DNA of 64,000 nucleotides from Branchiostoma lanceolatum (lineage: Eukaryota > Chordata > Leptocardii > Amphioxiformes > Branchiostomatidae), in assembly GCF_035083965.1 (NCBI RefSeq), contig NC_089723.1:37083193-37147192 (forward strand), given 5' to 3'. Made by a program: the position numbers and the translations under genes. Position 1 is the stretch's first letter. The number at the start of each line of letters is the position of its first letter. Below the pieces are notes generated by a model. It saw only the letters and a program-made list of their open reading frames with translations. It was not told the origin of the DNA and ran no database searches. Of this stretch, positions 44,440 through 56,900 are shown piece by piece.

Positions 44440-47400
44440 ATGGTTGTGTGTAGGTTTTATCAACAGGGTAATTGTAAATTCGGAAGCAGATGTTTTAACG
44501 AGCATCCTCGTGGGCAAGGTAGGTTTCGATATCACAAATATGGGGAGGGGGGCGGAAAAATACTCGTAGCGTAAAGTAGAATCTTCGACAAGGGGCTGGA
44601 CAAGGTAGGAAATGTAGAATTCAGATTTTTTCTGTTAGTTGACGGGAGCATGCCTTGTAACAAAAACTTGTTATATTCATGTTTTACAAAAACCTGTTGT
44701 ATTCATGTTTTATAAGTGCAAATGTTTTATGTAGAAGTGCACAAATTATCTTTTTCGCTGAGTAGAAAATCCATGATATCTTCAGGACTGTGTCTGATTT
44801 GAAGAATATAAAAAGTGAAGACCATGTGACCTAGATCTGATCTAACAGAATGTTTCCAAAGCTACGATGTCCACCTGTTGTTCCCTCAAAGACAGCTTTG
44901 TATAACCGTCAACGTGCGGCGTTGATCACCAAGTGCTATAATTGATAAAGACAGCGGACACGTATTTGTTTAATATATAATTTTTGAAACCATTTGTTTT
45001 ATTTATCTATTCATTCTTTGTGTTCTCTTTGATGGTTACATTTGATAAAGAAGAAAAACCTTTGCTTCTTTGAAGCCTACCAGCAGCAGTCTTACAGTGG
45101 AGGGTACGGGGGCGGTGGACAGCGGGGAGGATACAGCGGCGGCGGTCAGCGAGGCAGTTATGGGGGCAGTGGACAGCGAGGTAGTTGTTGTAATCCCTGT
45201 TGTACCGCTTCCTTGTCAGTATGTAAGGGATTGCATTCGTCATTTCAGATGGTGACGTAAAGCCGTCAGCCCTGTGTATGAGGGAGCTTCGGGCATAAGC
45301 CCCAAGAGTCAAACCTCTGCACGTAAAAGAACCCAACACACTTATCGAGAAGAGCAGGGGTGACCCAGTGTGCTTGGCCAAAAATGGCTCAATTGAGGAG
45401 AAGCATGATGCTTTTTGAAGTAGCTAGTGGTAGTGCAATATGGCCTCGCCACAGCTCGCATTTTTGGCCAAGCACACCGGGTCACCCCCACTCTTCTCGA
45501 TAATTGTGTTATTTGAGGATGACTGCTTTACCTTACCTTTTTATGTGGTCACATGTGTAAAACCTAAGATAGTCATTTTGTTGTAGTGAGTAGTTTTATT
45601 CCGTACTTATGTTTTGTTCTATGTTAACTGTTGTTGCCATACTTTGTACCTGCTACAATAGTCGTGCAATAAAGTTCTTCTGTAAAGTTCTTCTGTGTTT
45701 TCATGAAAAGGTGCAGAAAAGTGAATGAACAAAAGTACTGTTTGTTTGCTTTAGGTGGTTATGGAGGTGGGGGTGGTAGTTATGGTGGAGGTGGTCAGCG
45801 CGGTGGCAGAGGAGGACAGAGGGGGGGTTACGGTGGGGGCAGCTATGGAGGAGACTATGACTCCAGGGGAGGGGGCTTTGGTGGCGGAGGTGGTGGTGGC
45901 AGTGGGTTTGGTGGAGGACAAAAAGGAGGTTTTGGAGGTATGTGACCTTAACGGTGGATACCTTAATTATTCTGCAATGGGTCCACCAGAGTACACAACA
46001 AAAAAATTATGTCAAGGCTTTGAGAGACTGAGTCTAGCATTGAGTTCATATGGCATGTAATCTGCTGCAAAATGAGTAAGAAGTTGTGTGTTGCTGATTG
46101 CTCAAACGGTGCTTCCAGGCACTTGCATTGAAAGACAGTAAAGTGATGAGTCCCTTTGCCCCAGATTGACCTCTCTCCATGGATTGTCTAAAAGATAGCA
46201 GTTGCAATAACATGAACAGAAAAATCAGAACAATATAAAAAGTGTTTACTACTCTGTTGAAACGTGTGCTGTAAATTTAAACTTATAAATACAGCCAAAC
46301 GAATAAATAAAATTCAAACTGCAACACTTGTAGTTGTAGGATCATGGAATGCTTGACAGATGTGTTGTTTTTACAGGCGGAGGCTCCTTTGGTCGACAAA
46401 AAGGATTTGGAGGGCAGCAGAGCCAACAGTCTTTCGGTTTCAAGAGTCAGAACAAGTTTGATACGTTGTCCACAAAGGATGGAGACCCAACACCAGAACA
46501 AATAATGTAAGTTGTGCAAATGTGTGCTCCGGTCGATCTATTCAGCCAGAATTCAGTTGATTTGAAAGTTCATCTTTGTTTTTCAGAAATCAGTCTAAAG
46601 CGATATCGAACTGTTATCTCCAACACTACTGTCCAACTCCAGTCTACTACTCACAGAATCACATGTTCTATCTGCATAATGTGATGTCACAAAAATAAAA
46701 TACATTATAAATAGAAGTGGTTGGTTGTTCTCTGACAAAGAGTTGGACAGTTGAAAAAAAGTTCAATTTGGACCACCAGGTGGTCTCTTAAATTTAAAGG
46801 TACATTGTAGGAAGTTCTTTGATTTAACTTACCAGAATTTTATAACTTTGCAGAGAAACAATTGTGAAGGATATGGAGATCTGGGATGCCTCCAGGATGT
46901 GGCCATTCTCTTGTTACTGCTACACCAAGGACCTGAAAAGTATACTGGGTACGTTTTGTGAATTATTAATTAGTTCAGTCACCACTTTGACAACTACATG
47001 TACCTTTGAGATCTTAAAGAAAGTCAGTAACCACAACATGGGGTCCTTTTGACTAAGGGTCCAAGTCATATACGCCGTTGTACAAGGGCATGCATATGCT
47101 TTGGATAGACATGCATGTGTCCTACAAAGTTTAGCTGTTTTGTTACCAAAAAGACTGTCTTAGATCCTAGTTGGCAGTTAGTTATAACACACCCTGCTTA
47201 GAAATTCTGCGGCAAATGTAACCATGCCATTTTGTAACAAATGCTGTTTTTGAACTTTTATTAACTAACAATTATCAATTCTTTGTCCTTACATGTAGGT
47301 TTTGAAGATATCTCTGTCGAAGAAGTTCGATGGGAGGCATACCAAGCTCAGGCTGCTGGAACATTCAGCAACTATGTATGTAGGGTCCTTGATGTTTGCT

Positions 47401-49377
47401 TCAAATACTAACACTAAGATAAGAACTGATTAATGAAGTTTGGTTGTTTTGTTTATTTAATTAAGTTCTTTTCTGACAGTAGATATGTGTGTTTATCGTT
47501 AACCCTTCAATGGAGTTTGCTTCTGTTCTAAAGCAATGTCATTCTGTCATGCCCTTGTCACAAATACATGTACTCAATTGATAGCAGTATCTGTACTGAA
47601 TTTTCATCCGTTTGAAAGCTAGATAAATAAATGCCTTTGCTTGGCATCTCTGACTTGAGGTTTTGTACCTAAAGTTGAGGTGCACCACCCTTATACCTTG
47701 AATACATTGAAAGATTTGATTTGATAATGATGAAATGTGTATGTGAATGTTTACACAGGTGGAAGGGATGACCCAGATGATGAAGAAATACAAGGACAAG
47801 AAGGACCAGTACAGGAGACCAGATATCAATGTCAAGGCACAAATTGTAAGTTTTACATGTGTTTGCGTGACCATCATAATCTACTTCAAGTTCATTAGTT
47901 GGTAACCATATATGAGAAGTCTCATAACCACAGGTGTCAATACTGTAACAGTACTCAAACTTTGATAATGCTGACTTTCAGTACTTAACACTTCGGTTTT
48001 TTTAAGTTATACCTATTAAGTACTGTCAACTGACACACTCCACAAGTTCAAGTCATCCTAGAATTAGTCCATGATTTTTATACAGCACTATTTCACTATT
48101 TGAGTGCAGTTCAATAAATATTTTTCTTGAAGCACTTCGTGTTGGAGGCTGAAATATTATGTTTTAGCAAACAAACAGCAAAAATTAGATTTGTGTAAAT
48201 TTAATTTTGTCATATTTTTCCAGATTGCTGAACTACAAGGCAGCAGCAGCCAGTCAGTGTTTGGAGGGAGCCAGCAAGGTTTTGGCGGCTTTTCAGCACC
48301 CAGGTATAAAACAATATCATCCCAAAATTTGAACTTTTTTTCAGGTTTTACTGCACATCATGATGTTGTTTTAGAGGCACTGCTAAATTACCATAATTTC
48401 TCAGTACCACTATAGCCAGGTACTAGTGTTCTAAAGGTTTGTTCTTTTTATCCACAGCCAAGTCAGTGGTGGAAGTAGTGGTTTCTTCGGAGGCAACAGT
48501 CAAGCACAAGGTAGGACCATGGACAGCATGTGCATTTGATGTTGTAAGGAACAAACATGAAATTAAGAACATGACATGACATGAATGAAGGAATAATGTG
48601 TAAGATGCAAACATAGAGGCTTTATAAAATTGAGGATAAAAACTCATGCTGACTGTAACATTACATGTGCAAAAATTTATTTTTCATCAGCATGTTAGGA
48701 TTTATTGAAAGAGGTCCTTTATTTGCTGTGGGTATCTTTTGCTTCTTCAAAATGTAAAGCTGAAATCACTTGGAGAGATGTGGTAAAAAATATCATAGCA
48801 GAGGACCTACAAATTCATACCCAATTGTTCTATTTTAGGTGGATTTGGATCCTCTGCCAGCATGGCTACCACAGGTTTTGGACAAGGCTCTGCACCCAGT
48901 ACAGGTTTTGGGAGCAGTCCTTTGGGAAGTGCCCCAGCTGGAACAGCATCTGCCTTTGGTACCTCATCATCAGGTGGGACCTTTGGAGCTGCTGCATCGA
49001 CCACTCCAGCTGGTGCGGGAATCTTCGGACAGCCAAGTCAAGCCCCTACAACTGGCTTCGGGTTTGGCAGTGCAGGGAGCCAGGCCAATGTGTTTGGCAG
49101 TTCCAGTACCGTGACACAGAACACAGGCTTTGGTGGGACAAAACCCAGTGCTGGGTTTGGAGCTACAGGTTATGGTGGGAGTTCTGCTGCAGCAAGTGCA
49201 GGATTCGGTGCTGCAACAAACACTGCAGCTGCAACAGGACAGACGGCTGCAGGGACAGATGATATTAGATACACTCCAACGGACAAACTCACGCCAGAAG
49301 AACTGGAACAATTCAAAGCAGCGACTTTTACAATAGGGAGGGTTCCAACAAGGCCACCGCCAAGGGAGTTTTGTTAA
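44440..49377 (+). CDS. NUP42: NUP42 (nucleoporin 42, NUPL2/hCG1)
   Basis: NUP42 is a cytoplasmic-face FG nucleoporin that binds GLE1 and helps DDX19-driven release of exported mRNA. Ten exons: 44440-44518, 45076-45180, 45755-45937, 46377-46506, 46854-46948, 47299-47375, 47759-47845, 48224-48303, 48458-48510, 48839-49377; 1428 nt, 475 aa (human 423), phases consistent. Exon 1 encodes a CCCH zinc finger (CRFYQQGNCKFGSRCFNEH, C-x7-C-x5-C-x3-H), as in human CQFFLQGRCRFGDRCWNEH. Exons 2-3 give a Gly-rich RGG-like stretch. Exons 4-7 give the conserved IVKDMEIWDASRMWPFSCY and GFEDISVEEVRWEAYQAQA. Exons 8-10 carry FG repeats. The C-terminus DDIRYTPTDKLTPEELEQF and PPPREFC matches the GLE1-binding end of vertebrate NUP42. 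Confidence 0.95.
45334..45510. mobile_element. Foldback repeat in NUP42 intron 2
   Basis: The left part aacacacttatcgagaagag with ggggtgacccagtgtgcttg is inverted at 45459-45510 (caagcacaccgggtcacccc, ctcttctcgataattgtgtt). The arms are about 50 bp with a few mismatches. The upstream part (gtaaaagaacccaac) looks like the tail of a SINE. Confidence 0.65.
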
Positions 49378-49635
49378 AACAACCAACTAAAGAAAAGGAC
49401 TACATTTGTAATTGTATTAAATCTGGTCTATGTGGACATGTAGTCACTTTATATTCTTAATACTTGTGTCAATGTAAAAAATGGCCAGATGTAGAGGTGG
49501 TCACTTGTCTGGGTTTGACTGTGGTTGCTTTACCATTGCTCAATATTGGGAAGTATGTCTAATATATATCTTCCTAAATTTTTCTAGCTCCAGAAATGGC
49601 CTTTAAAAAAAGACACAGAAATGCTTACTGAGAAC

Positions 49636-49648
49636 AATAAACTTTATT
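49636..49648. terminator. Back-to-back poly(A) signals of NUP42 and C3orf33
   Basis: The 13 bp string aataaactttatt contains AATAAA on the + strand (49636-49641, 259 nt after the NUP42 stop) and AATAAA on the - strand (49643-49648, 166 nt after the C3orf33 stop). The two convergent transcripts would therefore overlap at their 3' ends. Another + strand AATAAA lies at about 49685. Confidence 0.6.
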
Positions 49649-49813
49649 TTTCATACTTTCAAACAGTTTGACTGTGTGATAATGAATAAAGAGAACAGTA
49701 CAGACTGAGGTACACATTTTTTTGACACTCCACTTCAACTCACTGACCCTTGGATTCATAATCAATTCCACTTTTCTGACCATCACAAGTTCCATGATTG
49801 TATAGTACCAATG

Positions 49814-50641
49814 TTACTCTCTTCTGAATTTCTTAGAGGCAAATGTCCAAAGACTCTTTAACAATGATGCAGGTGACGCCAAAACTCTTCCAGCTTCAAC
49901 CACTGCCTTCTTTCTCCTTTGCACTGCCGTCATCATGTCTTCCTTTGCATTGTCATACTTGGCCTTGTACCTTTCAAATACAGTAGGTTCTGTCCACACC
50001 CCGCGTCTTTTCCTCTCTGCAACAAGTTCTGCTCTGAGCAGTTTCTTCGTCAGCTTCACATACGTGGCTCCAACTTGCATGCCTTCTATAGGAGCTACCT
50101 TACCCAAGCCATGTCGTACAAGCTCTTCGTTCAAACACATACTAGAGAAGAGTCCCCGCCATCCTGGTCTCCGTGCTGTAACAACACAGTCCAGCTGCTG
50201 ACTTGAATTGACTTGAAGCATCGTGAAGAAAACTCCCTTTGTATGCACATTCTCCTTGAGCCACTCGACCGCACCTTCCTCAAACTTCACACCTGCAAGA
50301 TGCACACCTATGGAGCCTTCACGTCTCTTCATCAGAAAGGGTATCCTGAGATACAGTATGGGGATGTGTTCAACTCGGAGATGCTGGTCTTTAACGTGGA
50401 CCACCTTCCCCTGTAGTCTCACGTTCTTCTGTATGAACTGAGGGGGAATGTCCGCAACAGAGTAAAACTTGTTGAAAAGGCGGACACCTCGAGCTGCAAA
50501 GGCAAAACCCGCAATGGCAAGCATGGTGGAGATATTCCGCACAGCATTCACATGTGTATCCAAGTAGTGTGTGAGCGTGTTGAAGTAAGCTGCTCTGTAC
50601 GCCGTGCTTTTTCCAGTATCCTTGTCTTTGTTTTCAGCCAT
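49814..50641 (-). CDS. C3orf33: C3orf33 homologue, intronless
   Basis: A single 828 nt open frame encodes 275 aa (human about 294 aa). Conserved stretches are VRNISTMLAIAGFAFAARGV (a probable N-terminal membrane segment, residues about 35-60), DIPPQFIQKNVRLQGKV, RVEHIPILYLRIPFL, LNEELVRHGLGKVAPIEG and LLRAELVAERKRRGVW. They match human VRNISTGMAIAGIMLLLRSI, DIPVEFIRRNVKLRGRL and LNEEILRRGLGKTVLVKG. The middle resembles the staphylococcal-nuclease/OB-type fold assigned to this family; catalytic activity is not supported. Human C3orf33 has several coding exons, so the lack of introns is notable. The gene is tail-to-tail with NUP42 and head-to-head with TTC24. Confidence 0.9.
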   Translation of the reverse strand: MAENKDKDTGKSTAYRAAYFNTLTHYLDTHVNAVRNISTMLAIAGFAFAARGVRLFNKFYSVADIPPQFIQKNVRLQGKVVHVKDQHLRVEHIPILYLRIPFLMKRREGSIGVHLAGVKFEEGAVEWLKENVHTKGVFFTMLQVNSSQQLDCVVTARRPGWRGLFSSMCLNEELVRHGLGKVAPIEGMQVGATYVKLTKKLLRAELVAERKRRGVWTEPTVFERYKAKYDNAKEDMMTAVQRRKKAVVEAGRVLASPASLLKSLWTFASKKFRRE

Positions 50642-51296
50642 GTTTTACAGTGTCTCTCCAAAAAACAAAATCGCTTCAATACTGGGAGGGGGGTGCAACA
50701 AGTACCATCCGTATAGCCCGAAATTTCAATCTTGATTCGACTTCAGGGGGAAAATATTCAAATTCCATTTAAACGTTGTGCACTCGATCAATTGTCATCA
50801 GCTCTATAATCCCATTGCCCGTAAGTGACTGAAAACGTGAGGGAAACTCATCCTTGCCTTGAACGTTCGAAATTTGTGACAGGGCGCGGCCATCTTGGAT
50901 ATTACCCATCATGCAACCGGTTTGCGCTCGATCAGCCAGAAGTTGGGGGTAAATCGTTAACATCAGATGTTGACGTTTTTTTCATATCAAATGTTTTAAA
51001 CCATTCATATCACAGATATTGGTTGATTAAAAGAAGTGGTCAGTTACTTTTATGAAGATTATAATATCACAATCATGACTTTTTGGTCTAGAAGAGTGAA
51101 AGACAGATCCCCCTTAGTGTTAACGGTCCCCCCTCCCTTCGTTGCCAACCTGCTACGTCACGCAGAGACAAAACAATCTGTAACATGCAGGTGCGCTACT
51201 GGTCATGAGCAACAGTTTTACACCTTTGCACGTCAATGATCGATCTTCTGTAACATCTTTCGACACCAAACGATCGTCTGAACTATAATTTTGGAG
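50642..51296. promoter_or_regulatory. Divergent promoter region of C3orf33 and TTC24
   Basis: A YY1-type motif on the - strand (gcggccatctt, 50886-50896) points to a C3orf33 start site about 250 bp upstream of its ATG. On the + side a good donor ggag|gtgagt at 51297 could end a non-coding first exon of TTC24, matched by the acceptor atacag at 53942 directly before the coding exon. The transcription start is not identifiable. Confidence 0.5.
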
Positions 51297-53942
51297 GTGA
51301 GTAGTGTTTTCCGCTGCCGATTACTGTGAGAAATTCTGTGTGTTCTAGAGTCGTGTGCGAGCTGTGGTCGACCTATGATCGGTTCGCATGTTTCATGTCA
51401 AGGAATGGGTTATTGTTCGGTATTTCTATTGATTGATTCTGTAGATCCGCTGATCACCTTCTTTGTCTGTTGTTTTGACTTCTTATCTTCCTGTCTTGGT
51501 AGATTCAGAAATCAATTCTTCAAGTGGGCAACGTTTCGAACTTCGTGAGTATATATAAAAGAGTAAGAGACTACTGTCAAGCAGTGAAATATCTTTGACT
51601 TGTTGGCTTCTGCTTATTTGATATTTGTCCCAAACTGAAAACTGTTTGTTGTTTGGCAGACAGACTTTCACCTCTAAATCGACCTTTTGTACCGAATGTT
51701 TATGAAGTAAGAAGCTGTTGATCTGTTTTCGAGCTCTGGTACAAATTACAATTGACACCTGTGTGTTGTCTATCACTAGTTTTTCTAATAGGTAATATTA
51801 TGTACATGTTGTATGTAGTTATGTATTTAGTATCTGATTTTAGGGTTGGCATTGATGGATTTTGGACACTATTAAATCAGCACTAGTAGTAACTCCTCTT
51901 GTGCTACATGTAGATAATTGATTTCAGTATTTATATTAGTATTTATTATCATTAATTTCGTTAAGTAATGATAAATGAAAATGTTTTTGCTTGAACTGGT
52001 TTCGTCATTTATCAGTTCAAACTTTGTAGTCTTGTTGTTTTGTGAATCACATTCGTGACAGTTGTCAAGAAGATACAGTCATTTCTTGGTCATACTGAAG
52101 AACTTTTAACTGTATTACTTAGTCTACACAATCAGATTTTGCTTTGCTTTAGTCTAGACTAGAGGCATGAAAGCAGACAGCACCTCCCATTTGCCACATT
52201 CCAGCATGGCCCTGTTTAGAAGATTGCGTTACCTGCGTGCCTTTGTACTCAGGTGTCTGCCTGTAGCACCTAAACAATGGGTTCCTTTCATCAGGTGTGG
52301 AAACTAGATCACGCCTGCTGGGGGCTGAGTAATTCCTAAAGACCAAAGGGAAATTATATCAAGTTCCCTCATCCACGATTCTGTAACTTGGTTTCGAGCA
52401 ACAACAACCCTTTTTGTGACCCCCTTCCTGCTGTTCTATTTATTGTTTCATTTCATTTATTTATCTATTTATACATGGAAAATACACTCAGACAACAAGC
52501 CTGTTTTTCAGTTATCCCTGATACTAAAATCTAAAAACACATCTAGCACTAATCATATAATAACATACACAACCAACAATATTGTCACGTTACATGCAGA
52601 TATCAATTGTTGTGTTGTTGGTCTTGTGTAGTGGTATAAAACATAGACTCTGTTCTGATAGAGGCTCTCCTTTGATCTTGAAGTTCTTTGAAATATCAAC
52701 TTATAATTAAGGCTTGCATGACTGGTTGTTCTTGTCTCAGAATTGTCAACTGTAGGCTATATGTTCCCCCTTTTAAAGAATCAAAATGCTATTACTTGAA
52801 GACTCAAATGAAAGTGAAAGTCCAGCTAAACCCTTATGATAATTACATTCTTTTTATCTAAAGTGACAGGTAAAATTATAAGGTCGTAATTTCAAAGTGA
52901 GCTGACATTGTTTTTGCTTATTGACACGTTCCCAAGTGATGCAAATTTGTGTCAATAGACTAACAATAAATAAGAAGAGAGCAAAGTTCAAGAGATTTAT
53001 TTCTATACCTCAAAAGGTTACATTTGCAAGCAAGGCATATTTTGGTATAAAGTAGAGACATGACTCAGGATACTTACTAGTATGTGGCTCTTATTCTTCA
53101 GTGCACATGAGAACTTGCTTTTGAATAAAACACACTGTTGTTATGTGACTTCGACATGTTTACATGACCCCAAAGTAGGCAGAACTGGTACTACGTTACG
53201 TATTATCTGATACTGCTGCATTACTTTTGACTGCTCATGTTTGTAGATATCTTTCTGTGTTAAAATCTGTTGGTGTTTGCAATGAATGTTTTGGCATCAG
53301 CAACTATGAGTGACGTATGACAGAAACGTCTTTTCTACGTGGCCGAGGAATTCTTGCGGGTTCTTGATAGAATCAGGACAAACCGAGAGACTCAGGTCTT
53401 AAGCCTCTGATTGGCTGTTGCTAGGATACAGGGTTTGCCGTTCTGCACTTCTCCCACCTGACGAGGTCATGACGTGAAGGTCAGGTGTGGCAAAACAAAC
53501 TGCTACCATGGCAACCAAGATTAGAGTACCAATGGTATTCCCAAGAGCAAAGGACTCAAACATTCGCATGCATAGGAAGAGTCTTTTAAATGTCAATGCC
53601 AAAATGTCAAATCATCTTCTTTGTACCTTTTATGGTATGAAAAACACAATTTCATATTTAATACAGATTTATAAATAGATATAGATAGATATAGGTGCTT
53701 GAAGTGTAGGTATCACAGATCTTATACTGTTGAGTCTTACCGTGCCAGGCTGGAGGCCTGTCCGCCTTAGCCTGCAACCTCCTACCCACCCCACCCACCC
53801 TACTTTGCCCCTCGCGGGGTCATCTGGGGGTAATCTAAGTTGAAGTTGAAGTTAAATTTGAGTTCTTAGTTTTCTTACCTTTTATTCATAATTGTATCAA
53901 AATCTCAATCAACCAAACAAAATTATATCTCTCTCGATACAG
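51297..53942. other. Probable first intron of TTC24
   Basis: Apart from a SINE-type tail (about 53745-53870, ending gttgaagttgaagtt) and simple repeats (atagatatag units near 53677), I see nothing coding. The open frames here are short and lack splice-site or protein support. Confidence 0.45.
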
Positions 53943-53968
53943 GTGCGCAGTGAAGCCCCAGTGATACC

Positions 53969-56900
53969 ATGAAGATGCCACTTCCACAGGATAATATTAG
54001 CTCACTGAGCGGCGAGATAGACAAATGCACACAACTCGGGAACGAAGAGCTCAACAACGGTGAACAGGACAAGGCACTGCAGGCGTTCGCTGCTGCCTAC
54101 GAGAAATCAGTTCTTCTGGAGGAGAAGTACACCGAACGGGCATGTGCTTTCAACTTGGGCGCCGTGTACATCGCCATGGGCCAGCCTCAGCGTGGGCTAG
54201 AACTTCTACTGCGAGCGCTCCCGTCAAAGGACGATGAAAACGAACAGCAGTCGAACTCTGACCTCTACTACAACCTCGGCCTTGGGTACGACCAAATGCG
54301 GAGGTACGACGAAGCAATCCGGTACTACGAGCAAGCGATAGAGGCTTACGGGAAGGACGGAGGAAACCCTCTCATAGAGGGGGAGGCGTTGACAAAACTC
54401 GCTTTTACGTACACGAACTTGAACAAGTCCTCCCAGGCCGCGAAGTGCCACGGCCAGGCCGCGATGATGTACGAGAGAGCGGAAGACGTGGAGAGGCAAG
54501 CCCTGGCGCTGAACTTCCAGGCGACCTGCCTGCTGGAGTCCAGGAGGGTTCCGGAGTGTGAGGATGCCCTGGACAGGTGTCGGGAAGTCTGTGGAGATAT
54601 GAAGGAGGGGGAAGTGCTAGGTAAGGACTTTTCTGTATGTTTTTACCTTCAGCCTGCTAAGGCAGCCATTTGGCACCAAATGTACATGTATATTGGTTAT
54701 GGGGATAGGCAGCAGGGACAAGAATAAACAAAATATTCTATATTCACTGACACATGCAATTAAGTATATTCACATCGTAGTATTAAGCCATATTTGTGAT
54801 TTGAATTATGAATTATTATTAGTAGTAGTAGTAGTAGTATCCAGTATTATATTATACTGCTGCGGGGTTCCCTGACGCAGGGGTAGGTAATATTACATAA
54901 TGATATTGGATGTCAGCTTTATCATTGGCTATAAATCCTTTATTAAAGTTTTAAGTTTATGTCTGGGTGTTCTAGCAGCTGCTGCTCATTATTCTGTGAT
55001 TCTTGCAAAATTCAAAGTTTGAATTGAAATAATACAAATTGGAAACGCATAATTATTCACACTGTCACCATGAAAACCGCGAACTCAAAATAAAACCACT
55101 GCATACATTTCAAGATTTATGATAACTTCAATCGTCAATTCTTGCTGTTTCTTTCCACAGGTAAACTGTACAATGACTTGGGGATGACCTACACGTCAGC
55201 TAAGGCCTTCAGCAAGGCTGTGGAGTGTTTTGAGCTGGCCCTGCCGCTAACCCGCGGCCCAAACGGTGACCAGAAGCGTGAAGCCGTGCTCCTACAGAAC
55301 CTGGGCGCCGTGTACAACTCCTGTGGGGAGTACCAGAGGGCCATCAGCTTCCACGAGGCTGCAGCAAAACTACACAGTAAGAACTTTTGGATATGTCTTT
55401 TTAATAAAGTCAAAACTGCCCAAGAAGACCACTCGGGACCAATAAATTTCTGGTCTTTGTGGCTTGTGTAAATGGAAAAAATCATCTAATTGACCACCAG
55501 AAAGGGGGTCACATTGGCCAGATGGTCCTTATATGACCACCTCTCTTATAGTCACTTTCACAGGTTTGACTGAATATGCAAAACAAGTTTCACTCCTGAG
55601 CTTTTTCTGTAAAATTGTCAGATGTTTTATCTCAATATGTTTCATCTAGGACTTCAGAGTAGCTTTCATGGTCCACTATAGACTTTGATAACAGAAACTG
55701 ATATATAGAAGACTATAGAATTTCAAGCTTAAAGACATGTTATTTGAAGAAAAGTTCTTCTGTGAAAGTAACTTGTTTTATAGTATTTCTAGTTGTAAAT
55801 GTTATTGTGTCCCTTCCAGATGACCTGGGAAACAGACAGGCCCAGGGCCACTGCTTCTGTAACCTGGCCTACGCCTTCAGCCAGGTCAACGACAACGATG
55901 CAGCCGGAGAGGCCTTTCTACATGCGCTACAGGCAGCAAAGGACACAGGTAGGCTACGCCAGGCTTGGAAACTTGTAGAAAGTAGACTAGATGTAGAAAC
56001 AAATCTAAGAAAGAATATATGATGTTTCAGAAATTGTCTTTAGGTTTAACCATTCGTATCATCCAAACTTAGTCTATCATATTGTCAGCAGTGCAGTTCA
56101 GCTGATGTAGCATAATATGTTCTTAGTTGACGAGTGTACAGACTTACATTTTGAAAATTTGAATAAAAGCCAAATCATCATCATCTAGAAATAGAATATG
56201 GAAGAATTCAAAGAACAAAGAAAGACAGTAAACAAAGGAACAAACATGCAAAGTCTTGACTCTTTCATATGAGCTATCAAATAATTTTAGATTTTCATTA
56301 AGGTTTTGCTGATGACTTCTTTTAAACTTTAAGGAGAGGTCTTAACAAATTGTTTTATGACAAGAGCATAATGCTACTTATCCTTTAGCACACTGTAGCC
56401 GTTTGGCAACGCATTCTCTACAGGTTACAGATCAAGTTATGTAGCAGGGAGAAAGTTAAGTTGTACAGTATGCTGTACTATTTTTTTAAAGCAATATCTT
56501 GCTGTTGGTTTGTCCCCTAACCATTGTCTGTTATTTTGAATAGGGGACAAGCATGGTCAATGGCAGGCCCATGAGGGACTAGGAGCAGTCCACTTCCGGA
56601 TGGGGAACCCAGAGAGAGCAATAGCCAGCTACAAACAGGTAAAGCATCATGGCCTTGTGGTTAGGGTTGTTGACTTAGAAGCTAAAATCAAGTCAATTTC
56701 TAGGTTCAAATCCCCATCAGGCTACAGTGTAGTTTTTACACCTATCAACTGACTCGACTGAACTTAAATGAGTACCTAGCTATGGTTGGGGATGGCCTTT
56801 CAGGTTGGACATGAAGCCGGAGGTCCTGTGTTTGAAAAGAGCCACACCTTGAACACACTAAGAACCCATCACACTTTTCAATTAGGTATAGGGGTTCAAC

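Noticed and set aside
45007..45381. 124-codon - strand frame over NUP42 exon 2 and intron 2
   Set aside because: It crosses a foldback repeat and lies opposite the RGG exon; no family resemblance.
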